Shown: piece by piece, positions 31,077 through 39,126 of the stretch
Numbering within the stretch: position 1 is the first letter of the stretch
Layout: each line of letters opens with the position of its first letter
Source: Oscillospiraceae bacterium
GTDB lineage: Bacteria; Bacillota; Clostridia; Oscillospirales; Oscillospiraceae
NCBI GenBank assembly: GCA_017887695.1
Contig: JAGHHM010000037.1
Span: 1-40,100 of the forward strand
DNA: 40,100 bases
Reading direction: 5' to 3'
Notes under the pieces: generated by a model
Database searches by the model: none
Told to the model about the DNA's origin: nothing
The model's input: the letters and a program-made list of their open reading frames with translations, nothing else
Position numbers and translations under genes: made by a program

Positions 31077-31865
31077 TTACAGTTCCCAGGTGGGGCGGCT
31101 GCCGTCTCCGGTGTCGTTTCCATAGGGGCTGCGGCCAATCCGACGCTGGCCCTCCTCAAAGTAGGCCAGATCGGCAACGGTCTTATAGGGCATCAGCCAG
31201 ATATTCAGCAGGCCCATAGTAATAGAGGAGAGAATGTCCCATCCGATAAAGCTCAGATCCAGAACAAAGAGGTCGAATTTCATGCCCCGGGTCTGCTGGC
31301 AGCTAAGGCGAATGGCCTCGCCTGCGGAGAGAGAGGAGTCAGCCAGCAGGTTATAGGTAGCAAAGCGATAGCGGTAGGCGGCGATGATCCCGGGGAAGAC
31401 GAACAGCAGGGACCAGAGGAAGACCTTGATCCCGGTGAGAATGGAGCACCAAATAAGCTTTCCCGCCAGACTCAGTCCGTCCATCAGGGTGGACACCGGC
31501 ATCTCCCGGCCCTGACGGATGCCCATGCAGTAGAGGTAGAAGCCGCCGTAGAGGACGGTCATAAACAGGGACACCAGGATGGAGAAGAAGAGAGAGTAGA
31601 CAGTGGCGGAGGAGGCCAGGCCAGCCAGGGCCAGCATATCATTGGTATCCATTTCCAACAGCAGCATGGGATCCACAGAAGCCAGATAGCTGAGGGACTG
31701 AAAGATGCGAAAGTCTGGGAAAAAGGTGCCGTATTCCACCAGGGAAATGATTCGATCCAGGATCAGGGAGATGGCCAGCACCAGGGTGCCCATCAGCACA
31801 GGTGAGACTCTGGCACCCCGCATAATGGATTTTGCTTCCTGCTTAATTTCTGCACGATTTATCAT
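31077..31865 (-). CDS. DUF975 family membrane protein
   Basis: 262 residues, polytopic. The N-terminal MINRAEIKQEAKSIMRG and the sequence GFYLYCMGIRQGREMPVSTLMDG, SLLFVFPGIIAAYRYRFATYNLLADSSLSAGEAIRLSCQQTRGMKFDLFVLDLSFIGW are the standard DUF975 landmarks. Members are membrane proteins of unknown function. The start ATG at 31863-31865 follows AGGAGG. The gene is divergent from the Rnf operon, and a Rex-like operator lies between them. Confidence 0.9.
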   Translation of the reverse strand: MINRAEIKQEAKSIMRGARVSPVLMGTLVLAISLILDRIISLVEYGTFFPDFRIFQSLSYLASVDPMLLLEMDTNDMLALAGLASSATVYSLFFSILVSLFMTVLYGGFYLYCMGIRQGREMPVSTLMDGLSLAGKLIWCSILTGIKVFLWSLLFVFPGIIAAYRYRFATYNLLADSSLSAGEAIRLSCQQTRGMKFDLFVLDLSFIGWDILSSITMGLLNIWLMPYKTVADLAYFEEGQRRIGRSPYGNDTGDGSRPTWEL

Positions 31866-31918
31866 AATTGGTATCCTCCTGATAAAAAATGGGGGGATTT
31901 TCTTAGGTTTACCAGCGT

Positions 31919-31947
31919 ATCATACCAGAAGGAACCTTAAAAAGCAA
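31919..31947 (-). promoter_or_regulatory. Promoter of the DUF975 gene
   Basis: On the - strand: -35 TTGCTT (31947-31942), 17-base spacer, -10 TATGAT (31924-31919), about 54 bases before the start codon. Confidence 0.75.
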
Positions 31948-31966
31948 ACCAGTAAAAAACGGATTT

Positions 31967-31984
31967 TTGTTAGTTAATTAACGA
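31967..31984. promoter_or_regulatory. Rex-like redox operator
   Basis: TTGTTAG-TTAA-TTAACGA matches the Rex site TTGTTAA-N4-TTAACAA at 12 of 14 fixed positions. Rex is a repressor released by high NADH; Rex sites near rnf are known from Clostridium kluyveri. Here it sits 59 bases before the rnf -35 and 19 bases behind the DUF975 -35. The inner GTTAATTAAC (31973-31982) is a perfect palindrome. Confidence 0.6.
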
Positions 31985-32043
31985 ACTATCCTGGGAATTG
32001 GGTTTCTATTCAATAAAAAAATCATAAAAACAGAAAATTTGTC

Positions 32044-32072
32044 TGGACAGGCGGAAAAGATGGGAGTATGAT
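32044..32072 (+). promoter_or_regulatory. Promoter of the rnf operon
   Basis: -35 TGGACA (32044-32049), 17-base spacer, -10 TATGAT (32067-32072), followed by a 50-base leader. Confidence 0.75.
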
Positions 32073-32128
32073 GGAACCCGTAGAAATTATGGGCCTTTGC
32101 GGCCCACTTTGAAAAATGAGGTGAGGAT

Positions 32129-33502
32129 ATGGCACAGTCCTTCTTTGGCGGCATTCATCCCAACGATAAGAAAGCCGCCACCAATAAGAAGCCCATTGAA
32201 AAGCTGCCGCCCCCTGCCCGTGTCGTGATCCCTATGTCCATGCATATCGGCGCCCCCTGCCAGCCATGTGTGGCCGTGGGAGATATGGTGACCGTAGGAC
32301 AGAGGGTAGGGGAGCCGGTGGCTTTCGTTTCTGCACCCGTCCATGCCAGTGTATCCGGCAAGGTGGTAGCGGTGGAGCCCCGAATCCATTTCAGCGGCGT
32401 TCCGGTGATGAGCGTAGTCATTGAGAATGACTTCAACAACACCATATGCCCGGACATCCATCCTCCGGTGGAAAAGCCCGGCGAGATCACACCGGAGCAG
32501 CTGGTGGAGATCGTAAAGAACGCAGGTATCGTGGGTATGGGCGGCGCTACCTTCCCCACCCATGTAAAGATCAGCTCCGGCCTTGGCAAGGTGGATACCG
32601 TTATCATCAATGCCTCGGAGTGTGAGCCATATATCACCAGCGACCACCGCTTCCTGCTGGAGTATCCGGAGGAAGTCATCGGCGGAGCGACGATCCTGGC
32701 CCGGGCTTTTGGTGTGGACCGGGTACATATCGGCGTGGAGGCCAACAAGCAGAACGCGGCGGAGCTGCTGCGGCTGAAGATCGAGGAGGCCAAGGCCCCG
32801 GTGGTGGTGGATGTGCTCCACACCCGGTACCCCCAGGGCGCTGAAAAGCAGCTGTGCCAGTCCATTACCGGCCGGCAGGTGCCTCCCGGCGCTCTGCCTG
32901 CCGCCATCGGCTGCGCGGTATTCAATACTGTCACCACCGCCGCCATTTACCGGGCGGTGTATACCGGCATGCCTGTGACCCACCGTGTGGTTACGGTATC
33001 CGGCTCCGGCGTCAATGAGCCCAAGAACCTGGAGTGTCCCATCGGCACCCCCATCTGCGAGCTGCTGGACGCCTGCGGCGGCGTAAAGAAGAACACCTTC
33101 AAGATCCTGATGGGTGGTCCTATGATGGGCCATTCCCAGTACGATATGGACGCTCCCATCGGCAAGGGCACCAACGCCATCCTGGCCTTCTGCGAGGACG
33201 AGGAGCGGACGGTGGAGCATCCTGCCTGCATCCGCTGCGGCAAGTGCATGAGTGTATGCCCCATGAAGCTCCAGCCGGTGTTCATGTACCAGTATGAGCG
33301 GGCGGGAATGCTGCAGGAGCTGGAAGAAGCCCATGTGATGGACTGCATGGAGTGCGGCGCCTGCACCTATATCTGCCCTGGCCGGCTGCACCTGGTGCAG
33401 ACCTTCCGGGCAGGCAAACAAAAGATCAACAACGCGAAGGCCGCCGCCAAAGCCGCCGCTGAAGCGGCTGCCAAGGCAGCGGAAGCGAAGAAGGAGGCGT
33501 GA
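32129..33502 (+). CDS. Rnf complex subunit RnfC (NADH-binding, Fe-S)
   Basis: 457 residues. RnfC holds NADH and FMN and transfers electrons between the pyridine nucleotide and the membrane subunits. The N-terminal H-P-x-D-K/lipoyl-like segment (IHPNDKKAATNKKPIEKLPPPARVVIPMSMHIGAPCQPCVAVGD), then GIVGMGGATFPTHVK near residues 135-150, are typical. Two 4Fe-4S sites use C367-C370-C373-C377 and C406-C409-C412-C416. The last about 25 residues are Ala/Lys-rich. It is the first gene of the clostridial order C-D-G-E-A-B. Confidence 0.96.
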   Translation: MAQSFFGGIHPNDKKAATNKKPIEKLPPPARVVIPMSMHIGAPCQPCVAVGDMVTVGQRVGEPVAFVSAPVHASVSGKVVAVEPRIHFSGVPVMSVVIENDFNNTICPDIHPPVEKPGEITPEQLVEIVKNAGIVGMGGATFPTHVKISSGLGKVDTVIINASECEPYITSDHRFLLEYPEEVIGGATILARAFGVDRVHIGVEANKQNAAELLRLKIEEAKAPVVVDVLHTRYPQGAEKQLCQSITGRQVPPGALPAAIGCAVFNTVTTAAIYRAVYTGMPVTHRVVTVSGSGVNEPKNLECPIGTPICELLDACGGVKKNTFKILMGGPMMGHSQYDMDAPIGKGTNAILAFCEDEERTVEHPACIRCGKCMSVCPMKLQPVFMYQYERAGMLQELEEAHVMDCMECGACTYICPGRLHLVQTFRAGKQKINNAKAAAKAAAEAAAKAAEAKKEA

Positions 33503-33504
33503 GC

Positions 33505-34536
33505 ATGGATTATAAGGAATTGAATCTGATCGGCTCCTCCTCCCCCCACATCCGTACCAAGGATGGTACCGCCCACATCATGGCGGAGGTGCTGATTGCC
33601 CTGGTGCCGGCCCTGGCGTTTTCTGTGTATAACTTTGGCTGGTATGTGCTGACGGTGACGCTGGTGTCCATGGCGGGCTGCTGCGTGTTTGAGTGGCTGT
33701 ACCGGACACTGATGAAGAAAAACAATACGGTGGGCGATTGCAGTGCTGCCGTTACCGGTGCCCTTATTGCCTTTGTCTGCCCGCCCAATATTCCCCTGTG
33801 GATGATCCTGATTGGCGATTTCTTCGCCATTGTGATCGTCAAGCAGCTCTTTGGCGGTATTGGCAAGAACTTCCTCAACCCCGCCTTGGCAGCCCGGGCC
33901 TTTATGCTCTCCTGGGCCAGCGCCATGAGCACCTGGGTGGTACCCGGTTCCAAGCTGCCCCTGTTGGGGACGGTGGACGTGGTTACCTCCGCTACCCCCA
34001 TGTCCTATCTCCATGCGAACAACTTGGCGGGCCTCACGGAGGTCTATGATCTCCAGGATATGCTCATTGGTTTTATCGGCGGCTCCCTGGGCGAGGTGAG
34101 CGCCCTGCTGCTGACCATTGGCGGCGTGTGGCTGATTTTCCGGAAGATCATCACCTGGTACATCCCTGTCAGCTATATCGGCACCGTAGCGGTGCTGACT
34201 TTCCTCTTCCCCCGGGGCAACGATCCCATGACCTGGATGCTTTATAACGTCCTGGGCGGCGGCCTGGTGCTGGGTGCCTTCTTCATGGCTACCGACTATG
34301 TTACCTCTCCTGTCAGCCACAAGGGTCAGGTCATCTTCGGCATCGGCTGCGGCCTTATCACGGTATTTATCCGGTACTTCGGTTCTTACAGCGAGGGCGT
34401 GTGCTATGCCATCCTGGTGATGAACCTGACGGTATGGATCATTGATAAACATACCAGGCCCTCCCGGTTCGGCGTGGTCAAGGCGCCCAAGGAACCCAAG
34501 GAGCCTAAGGAAAAGAAGGAGGCGGGTGCGAAATGA
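33505..34536 (+). CDS. Rnf complex subunit RnfD
   Basis: 343 residues, membrane protein with about ten helices. It bears covalent FMN in this family; the likely threonine is T164 in TSATPMS (consensus S/T-G-A-T), here with a Ser-Ala-Thr order. Landmarks are SSPHIRTKDGTAHIMAEVLIALVPAL and GGIGKNFLNPALAARAFML. I use ATG 33505, seven bases after AGGAGG, instead of the GTG at 33499 that overlaps the RnfC stop. The Lys/Glu/Pro-rich tail ends in an ATGA overlap with rnfG. Confidence 0.95.
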   Translation: MDYKELNLIGSSSPHIRTKDGTAHIMAEVLIALVPALAFSVYNFGWYVLTVTLVSMAGCCVFEWLYRTLMKKNNTVGDCSAAVTGALIAFVCPPNIPLWMILIGDFFAIVIVKQLFGGIGKNFLNPALAARAFMLSWASAMSTWVVPGSKLPLLGTVDVVTSATPMSYLHANNLAGLTEVYDLQDMLIGFIGGSLGEVSALLLTIGGVWLIFRKIITWYIPVSYIGTVAVLTFLFPRGNDPMTWMLYNVLGGGLVLGAFFMATDYVTSPVSHKGQVIFGIGCGLITVFIRYFGSYSEGVCYAILVMNLTVWIIDKHTRPSRFGVVKAPKEPKEPKEKKEAGAK

Positions 34537-35138
34537 GCAAGGAAACATCAGCCGCGGCCCAGCCTAAGGCCAAAGTTGAGCTGGACGTGCAGTTTACCGT
34601 CAAGCTGACGGCGACGCTGCTGGGCATCTGCGCGGTGGTGGCGCTGCTGCTGGGCGCGGTGAACAGCGTTACCAAGCCCATCATCGAGGAGATCCAGGCG
34701 GAAAAGACCGCCGCGGCCATGAGCCAGGTGCTCCCGGCCGACGAGTACCAGAAGGTGGAGACGTCCCACGCCAATGTCACCGCCCTCTACCGGGCCGTGT
34801 CCGGCGGGGAGCAGATCGGTTATGTGGCGGAAGTCACCTCCAGCGGCTTCGGCGGCGCGCTGAGTATGGTGGTGGGTGTGGATATGGACGGCGCGGTTAC
34901 CGGCGTGTCTGTTACCGACAACTCCGAAACTGCCAATATCGGCACCAAGGTAGTCAATGACCAGGCGGTGCTGGACCGTTTTATCGGCATGAGCCATGAG
35001 GACGGCGAGATCACTGTCAACTCCGGCAGCAACCGCTTTGACGGTATCTCCGGCGCCACGGTCAGCTCCAAGGGCGTTACTGCCGGTGTGAATACCGCTC
35101 TGTCCGCCGTGGCAGAGCAGAAGGGGGGAGAGGCATGA
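34533..35138 (+). CDS. Rnf complex subunit RnfG
   Basis: 201 residues. One N-terminal membrane helix (about 24-45), then an extracytoplasmic FMN-binding domain; FMN attaches covalently to T176 in the FDGISGATVSS motif. It passes electrons from RnfD. It overlaps rnfD and rnfE by four bases each (ATGA), a tight translational chain. Confidence 0.95.
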   Translation: MSKETSAAAQPKAKVELDVQFTVKLTATLLGICAVVALLLGAVNSVTKPIIEEIQAEKTAAAMSQVLPADEYQKVETSHANVTALYRAVSGGEQIGYVAEVTSSGFGGALSMVVGVDMDGAVTGVSVTDNSETANIGTKVVNDQAVLDRFIGMSHEDGEITVNSGSNRFDGISGATVSSKGVTAGVNTALSAVAEQKGGEA

Positions 35139-35740
35139 ATTTCGGTAAACAGTTGAAGGATGGGCTTCTGACCCAGAACCCGGTGCTGGTGCAGCTGCTG
35201 GGTATGTGCTCGACCCTGGCCATTACTACCTCTATCTCCAACGGTCTGGGCATGGGCGTATCGGTGCTGATCATCCTGACCTGCTCCAACGTGGTTATTT
35301 CTCTGCTGCGCAAGATCATCCCCGACCAGATCCGCATTGCCGCGTATATCGTGGTCATCGCGGGCTTTGTCACCATGGTGGATCTGCTGCTTCAGGCTTA
35401 TTTCCAGGACATTGCTGAGTCCTTGGGTGTATTTATCCCGCTGATCGTGGTTAACTGCATCATTCTGGCCCGGGCGGAGTCCTTCGCCTCCAAGAACAAG
35501 GTGCTGCCCGCCGCGTTGGACGGCATCTGCCAGGGCATCGGCTATACCCTGGTGCTGCTGGTGATGAGTGCCATCCGCGAGCTGTTGGGCAGCGGCTCCC
35601 TGGCGGGAAATCAGATTTTCCCGGCAGACTACGGCGCGCTGATGATGGCGCTGCCGGTAGGCGGATTTCTGACCTTGGGCTGCCTCATTGCTCTGATGCA
35701 GTGGGCCCAGGACAAGGCTGCCAATAAGGGAGGTAAGTAA
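35135..35740 (+). CDS. Rnf complex subunit RnfE
   Basis: 201 residues with about six membrane helices. Conserved [25 protein letters not shown] and [18 protein letters not shown] segments match RnfE/NqrD. Together with RnfA it forms the core that carries ion flow (Na+ or H+). The ion cannot be told from sequence here. Confidence 0.95.
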   Translation: MNFGKQLKDGLLTQNPVLVQLLGMCSTLAITTSISNGLGMGVSVLIILTCSNVVISLLRKIIPDQIRIAAYIVVIAGFVTMVDLLLQAYFQDIAESLGVFIPLIVVNCIILARAESFASKNKVLPAALDGICQGIGYTLVLLVMSAIRELLGSGSLAGNQIFPADYGALMMALPVGGFLTLGCLIALMQWAQDKAANKGGK

Positions 35741-35742
35741 GA

Positions 35743-36327
35743 ATGGATATTACAAAGCTTCTTTCCATTTCCCTGGGAGCCATCCTGGTTAACAACTTCA
35801 TCCTGGTGCAGTGCCTGGGAATCTGCCCCTTCATGGGCGTCAGCAAGAAGATGGATACCGCCATGGGCATGGGCTTCGCCGTAATTTTCGTTATGGGCCT
35901 TGCCTCTGCCCTGTGCTATCCGGTGAACGTGCTGCTGATGAAGCTGGATCTGGAGTATATGCAGACGGTGGCCTTCATTCTGGTTATCGCCGCTCTGGTC
36001 CAGTTTGTGGAAATGTTCCTCAAGAAATCTATGCCCTCTCTCTATGAGGCTCTGGGCGTGTACCTGCCCCTCATTACCACCAACTGCGCGGTGCTGGGCG
36101 TGGTGCTGCTGAACGTTCAGGAGGGCTATAACTTCATTGAGTCCGTGGTTTACGGTATTACCGGCGGCGTGGGCTTCCTGCTGGCCATTGTGCTGTTTGC
36201 CAGTATCCGGGAGCGGCTGCAGTTTTCCGAGCCCCCCAAGGCTTTTCAGGGTTTCCCCATCGCGCTGATCACTGCCGGACTCATGGCTCTGAGCTTTATG
36301 GGCTTCAGCGGCCTGCAGGTCTGGTAA
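35743..36327 (+). CDS. Rnf complex subunit RnfA
   Basis: 194 residues, six membrane helices, homologous to RnfE but inserted in the opposite sense. Landmarks are [29 protein letters not shown] and [18 protein letters not shown], each with a conserved membrane Cys that shares an iron-sulfur centre with RnfE in known structures. It begins two bases after the rnfE stop. Confidence 0.96.
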   Translation: MDITKLLSISLGAILVNNFILVQCLGICPFMGVSKKMDTAMGMGFAVIFVMGLASALCYPVNVLLMKLDLEYMQTVAFILVIAALVQFVEMFLKKSMPSLYEALGVYLPLITTNCAVLGVVLLNVQEGYNFIESVVYGITGGVGFLLAIVLFASIRERLQFSEPPKAFQGFPIALITAGLMALSFMGFSGLQVW

Positions 36328-36342
36328 GGGAGGAGTGGAACG

Positions 36343-37170
36343 ATGAATATTCTCTATGCACTTTTGGTGCTGGGCATCCTGGGCGGCGTGTTCGGCTTGA
36401 TGCTGGCTGTTGCCTCCAAGGTGTTTGAGGTAAAGACGGATCCCCGTCTGGCGGAGATCCTGGACGCTCTGCCCGGTGCCAACTGCGGCGGCTGTGGATA
36501 CCCCGGCTGCGCCGGCTGCGCTGCCGCCATTCTGGCGGGGAAAGCCCCTGTGAACGCCTGCCCCAGCTGCAGCGGGGAAAAGACCTCCCGTATTGCCGCG
36601 GTGATGGGGGTGGAGGTCAAGGCGGTAGAGCGCCGGGTAGCCTTTGTCCGCTGCGCCGGCGGTGACCGGGCGGGCCATAAATTTGACCGCTATGTAGGTG
36701 TGGACGACTGTGTGGCGGCCATGAAGGTGGCTGGCAACGGTACCCTGGACTGCGCCTACGGCTGCCTGGGCCTTGGCACCTGTGTAAAGGCCTGCAAGTT
36801 TGACGCTATCCACATCAATGAGCACGGCGTGGCCGAGGTGGACCGTAATAAATGTGTCTGCTGTATGCAGTGTGCTGCCGTATGCCCCAAAAAGGTTATT
36901 GTCAGTATGCCCTACAATGTGGACATTGTTCTGCCCTGCGCCAACAAGGAGAAAGGTGCCCAGGCCAAGGCCCATTGCGCCATCAGCTGTATCGGCTGTA
37001 AGTTGTGCGAGAAGAATTGTCCCTCCGGTGCTATCACCGTGTCGAATAATGTGGCTGTCATCGACTACGACAAGTGCACCTCCTGCGGCATCTGTGTGGA
37101 TAAGTGTCCTCGGAAGCTGATTGTAAATATCCACGACAACGGCAAGGTGGCCCCTGTGGTTGTGGCCTGA
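36343..37170 (+). CDS. Rnf complex subunit RnfB (ferredoxin-interacting)
   Basis: 275 residues. One N-terminal membrane helix (residues 3-25), then a four-Cys cluster domain C48-C51-C56 (GANCGGCGYPGC) with further Cys at 59, 73 and 76, and a ferredoxin-like part with three or more CxxCxxCxxxC motifs (CVCCMQCAAVCP, CIGCKLCEKNCP, CTSCGICVDKCP). It receives electrons from reduced ferredoxin. Rnf uses this to pump ions and reduce NAD+, or runs in reverse, giving the anaerobe chemiosmotic energy. Last gene of the operon, followed by a terminator. Confidence 0.95.
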   Translation: MNILYALLVLGILGGVFGLMLAVASKVFEVKTDPRLAEILDALPGANCGGCGYPGCAGCAAAILAGKAPVNACPSCSGEKTSRIAAVMGVEVKAVERRVAFVRCAGGDRAGHKFDRYVGVDDCVAAMKVAGNGTLDCAYGCLGLGTCVKACKFDAIHINEHGVAEVDRNKCVCCMQCAAVCPKKVIVSMPYNVDIVLPCANKEKGAQAKAHCAISCIGCKLCEKNCPSGAITVSNNVAVIDYDKCTSCGICVDKCPRKLIVNIHDNGKVAPVVVA

Positions 37171-37192
37171 TCTGCCGACAGTTTTCCCTTTC

Positions 37193-37225
37193 AGCCGTCC
37201 TCCCCACTGGGGAGGGCGGCTTTTT
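37193..37225 (+). terminator. Terminator of the rnf operon
   Basis: AGCCGTCCTCCCC pairs with GGGGAGGGCGGCT (13 bp with one T-G pair), followed by T5. Confidence 0.9.
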
Positions 37226-37229
37226 GCGT

Positions 37230-37279
37230 CCAAAGCACCGGCGGGTTCTGTCCCCACAGGACGGAAACAGCGGCTTTGG
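37230..37279. repeat. Nested hairpin between the rnf terminator and hrcA
   Basis: CCAAAGC (37230-37236) pairs with GCTTTGG (37273-37279), and within it GTTCTGT (37245-37251) pairs with ACAGGAC (37256-37262). T-rich sequence follows about 14 bases later. It could be a backup terminator or a short RNA; nothing more can be said. Further downstream is a perfect palindrome, CAATTTG-TT-CAAATTG (37332-37347), just before the hrcA promoter. Confidence 0.4.
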
Positions 37280-37363
37280 CGGAAAGGAGCGGCTTTTTTC
37301 TGCGGCTCCCGGGGCACGCTGGGACAATTTACAATTTGTTCAAATTGGCGGGGCCGAACCATA

Positions 37364-37392
37364 TTGACATCGGCAGGCAATGGTGATACACT
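37364..37392 (+). promoter_or_regulatory. Promoter of the hrcA-grpE-dnaK operon
   Basis: -35 TTGACA (37364-37369), 17-base spacer, -10 TACACT (37387-37392). Confidence 0.92.
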
Positions 37393-37396
37393 GCGT

Positions 37397-37423
37397 TTAG
37401 CACTCGAGGGAAAGGAGTGCTAA
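37397..37423. promoter_or_regulatory. CIRCE operator
   Basis: TTAGCACTC, a nine-base spacer, and GAGTGCTAA: a perfect CIRCE element, the binding site of HrcA. It covers the transcription start, and its right arm abuts the ribosome site AAAGGAG of hrcA. Heat shock frees HrcA and so releases the operon. Confidence 0.98.
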
Positions 37424-37436
37424 AGGAGTATCAGCT

Positions 37437-38489
37437 ATGGAATTGACCGCCCGGAAAAAGGAAATACTGAAGGTGGTCACCGAGCGTTACATTGACGCGG
37501 CGGAACCGGTAGGCTCCAAGTACATCGCCCAGGCCATGGGCGGCTCAGTCAGCTCCGCCACTATCCGCAACGAACTGGCGGACCTGGTGGAGATGGGCTA
37601 CCTGGAGCAGCCCCACACCTCCGCCGGCCGGATCCCTTCCCCCAAGGGCTATCGGCTCTACGTCAACGAGCTGATGGAGCGCCGGCAGGTATCTGACCAG
37701 GAGGCAGCGGAGATAAATTCCGCCCTTCAGGGTAAGATGCAGGAGCTGGACAGCGTTATCGCCCAGGCGGGACAGATGGTATCCTCCATCGTCAATTACC
37801 CGGCCTACGCGGTAACGGCGGGAAAGAACAGCGTCACGGTCCGACGCTACGACCTGCTGCCGGTGGACGCCATGAGCTTTATTGCCGTGGTGATGACCGA
37901 TGACAGCCGGGTAAAGAGCCAGCTTCTCCGCACAGAGCTTCCGGTGGAAGCGGAGCAGCTGCCGGCCCTGGCCAATCTCCTGAATACCCACTTTACCGGC
38001 ATCCATACCGAGGAACTGGGCAGCAAGCTCATGGCCCTGGCACCTCAGCTGGGAGCGGAGCTGTTTATGCCCCTGTCCCAGACCATTGAGTTTGCCACCG
38101 CTGTCATTGACAACAGCGAACGCAGCCATGTGTTCACCACCGGCCAGAGCCAGATTTTCCGGCAGCCGGAGTTCCAGGACCTCACCAAGGCCGACGGGCT
38201 CATGAGCCTTCTGACAGATCAGAAGTCCCAGCTGCCGGTGCTGGATGCCAATACCCCCATGCAGATCCTCATCGGCCCGGAGAATGTGAACGAGGCCCTG
38301 AAGGACGCCAGCGTGGTGGTGGCCAGCTACGACATCGGCGATAACATGCGGGGGCTTATCGGGGTGGTAGGCCCCACCCGGATGGATTACGCCACAGTGG
38401 CGGCCCGGCTGAGCTATTTTGCTGAGAGCCTGACAAAGATGTTTGGAAAGAACAATCAGTTACCCCCGAAGGAGGACGATATACCGTGA
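37437..38489 (+). CDS. Heat-inducible repressor HrcA
   Basis: 350 residues, usual family size. The N-terminal winged helix (residues 1-75; LTARKKEILKVVTERYIDAAEPVGSKYIAQ...SSATIRNELADLVEMGYLEQPHTSAGRIPSPKGYRLYV) binds CIRCE; the rest is the GAF-like and dimerisation domain, ending in YDIGDNMRGLIGVVGPTRMDYATVAARLSY. It represses its own operon, which also contains grpE and dnaK. The stop overlaps the grpE start. Confidence 0.97.
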   Translation: MELTARKKEILKVVTERYIDAAEPVGSKYIAQAMGGSVSSATIRNELADLVEMGYLEQPHTSAGRIPSPKGYRLYVNELMERRQVSDQEAAEINSALQGKMQELDSVIAQAGQMVSSIVNYPAYAVTAGKNSVTVRRYDLLPVDAMSFIAVVMTDDSRVKSQLLRTELPVEAEQLPALANLLNTHFTGIHTEELGSKLMALAPQLGAELFMPLSQTIEFATAVIDNSERSHVFTTGQSQIFRQPEFQDLTKADGLMSLLTDQKSQLPVLDANTPMQILIGPENVNEALKDASVVVASYDIGDNMRGLIGVVGPTRMDYATVAARLSYFAESLTKMFGKNNQLPPKEDDIP

Positions 38490-39061
38490 GCAAGAAAGAA
38501 AAAAATGCTCCTCAGGAGGAGCAGGAGAAAAACGTCTGTGCCGACCAGCCTGCGGAGGTGACGGAGGAGTACCGCCCGGAGGAAGCGGCGGATACCTTCA
38601 CTGTTACCCGGGAGCAGATGGAAAAGATGGAGAAGCTGGCAGGTCAGCTTGCCTCTCTCAACGACCAGCACCTGCGCCTGGCTGCGGAATATGATAATTA
38701 CCGCAAGCGTACCACCAAGGAGAAGGAATCCATTTACCAGGATGCGAAGATGGATACCATCGCCAAGTTCCTGGAGGTCTACGACAACCTGGAGCGGGCG
38801 GTGACCCAGGCGGGAGATGATGACAATGTCCACAAGAAGGGCATGGAAATGATTTTCCATCAGCTCCAGGGCATCCTGGAGAAGCTGGGGGTCACCGTCA
38901 TCGACCCGGCGGGGCAGCCCTTTGATCCCGAGCGCCACAATGCGGTGATGCATGTGGATGATGAGAATCTGGGCGAGAATGTGGTGGCCCAGGTATTCCA
39001 GAAGGGGTTCCTGCTGGGAGACCGGGTGATCCGGTTCGCTGTGGTACAGGTAGCCAACTGA
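38486..39061 (+). CDS. Nucleotide exchange factor GrpE
   Basis: 191 residues. An acidic N-terminus is followed by a long coiled coil (about 45-95; QMEKMEKLAGQLASLNDQHLRLAAEYDNYRKRTTKEKE), and then the beta-wing domain with the conserved GVTVIDPAGQPFDPERHNAVMHVDD. It releases ADP from DnaK. The start is GTG 38486, behind AAGGAGG and overlapping the hrcA stop (GTGA). Confidence 0.97.
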   Translation: MSKKEKNAPQEEQEKNVCADQPAEVTEEYRPEEAADTFTVTREQMEKMEKLAGQLASLNDQHLRLAAEYDNYRKRTTKEKESIYQDAKMDTIAKFLEVYDNLERAVTQAGDDDNVHKKGMEMIFHQLQGILEKLGVTVIDPAGQPFDPERHNAVMHVDDENLGENVVAQVFQKGFLLGDRVIRFAVVQVAN

Positions 39062-39126
39062 CAGGAAAGATTCCTGTTTACCCATGTTTAAAAAATATTT
39101 TTCCATATATGTAGGAGGACAAAGTT

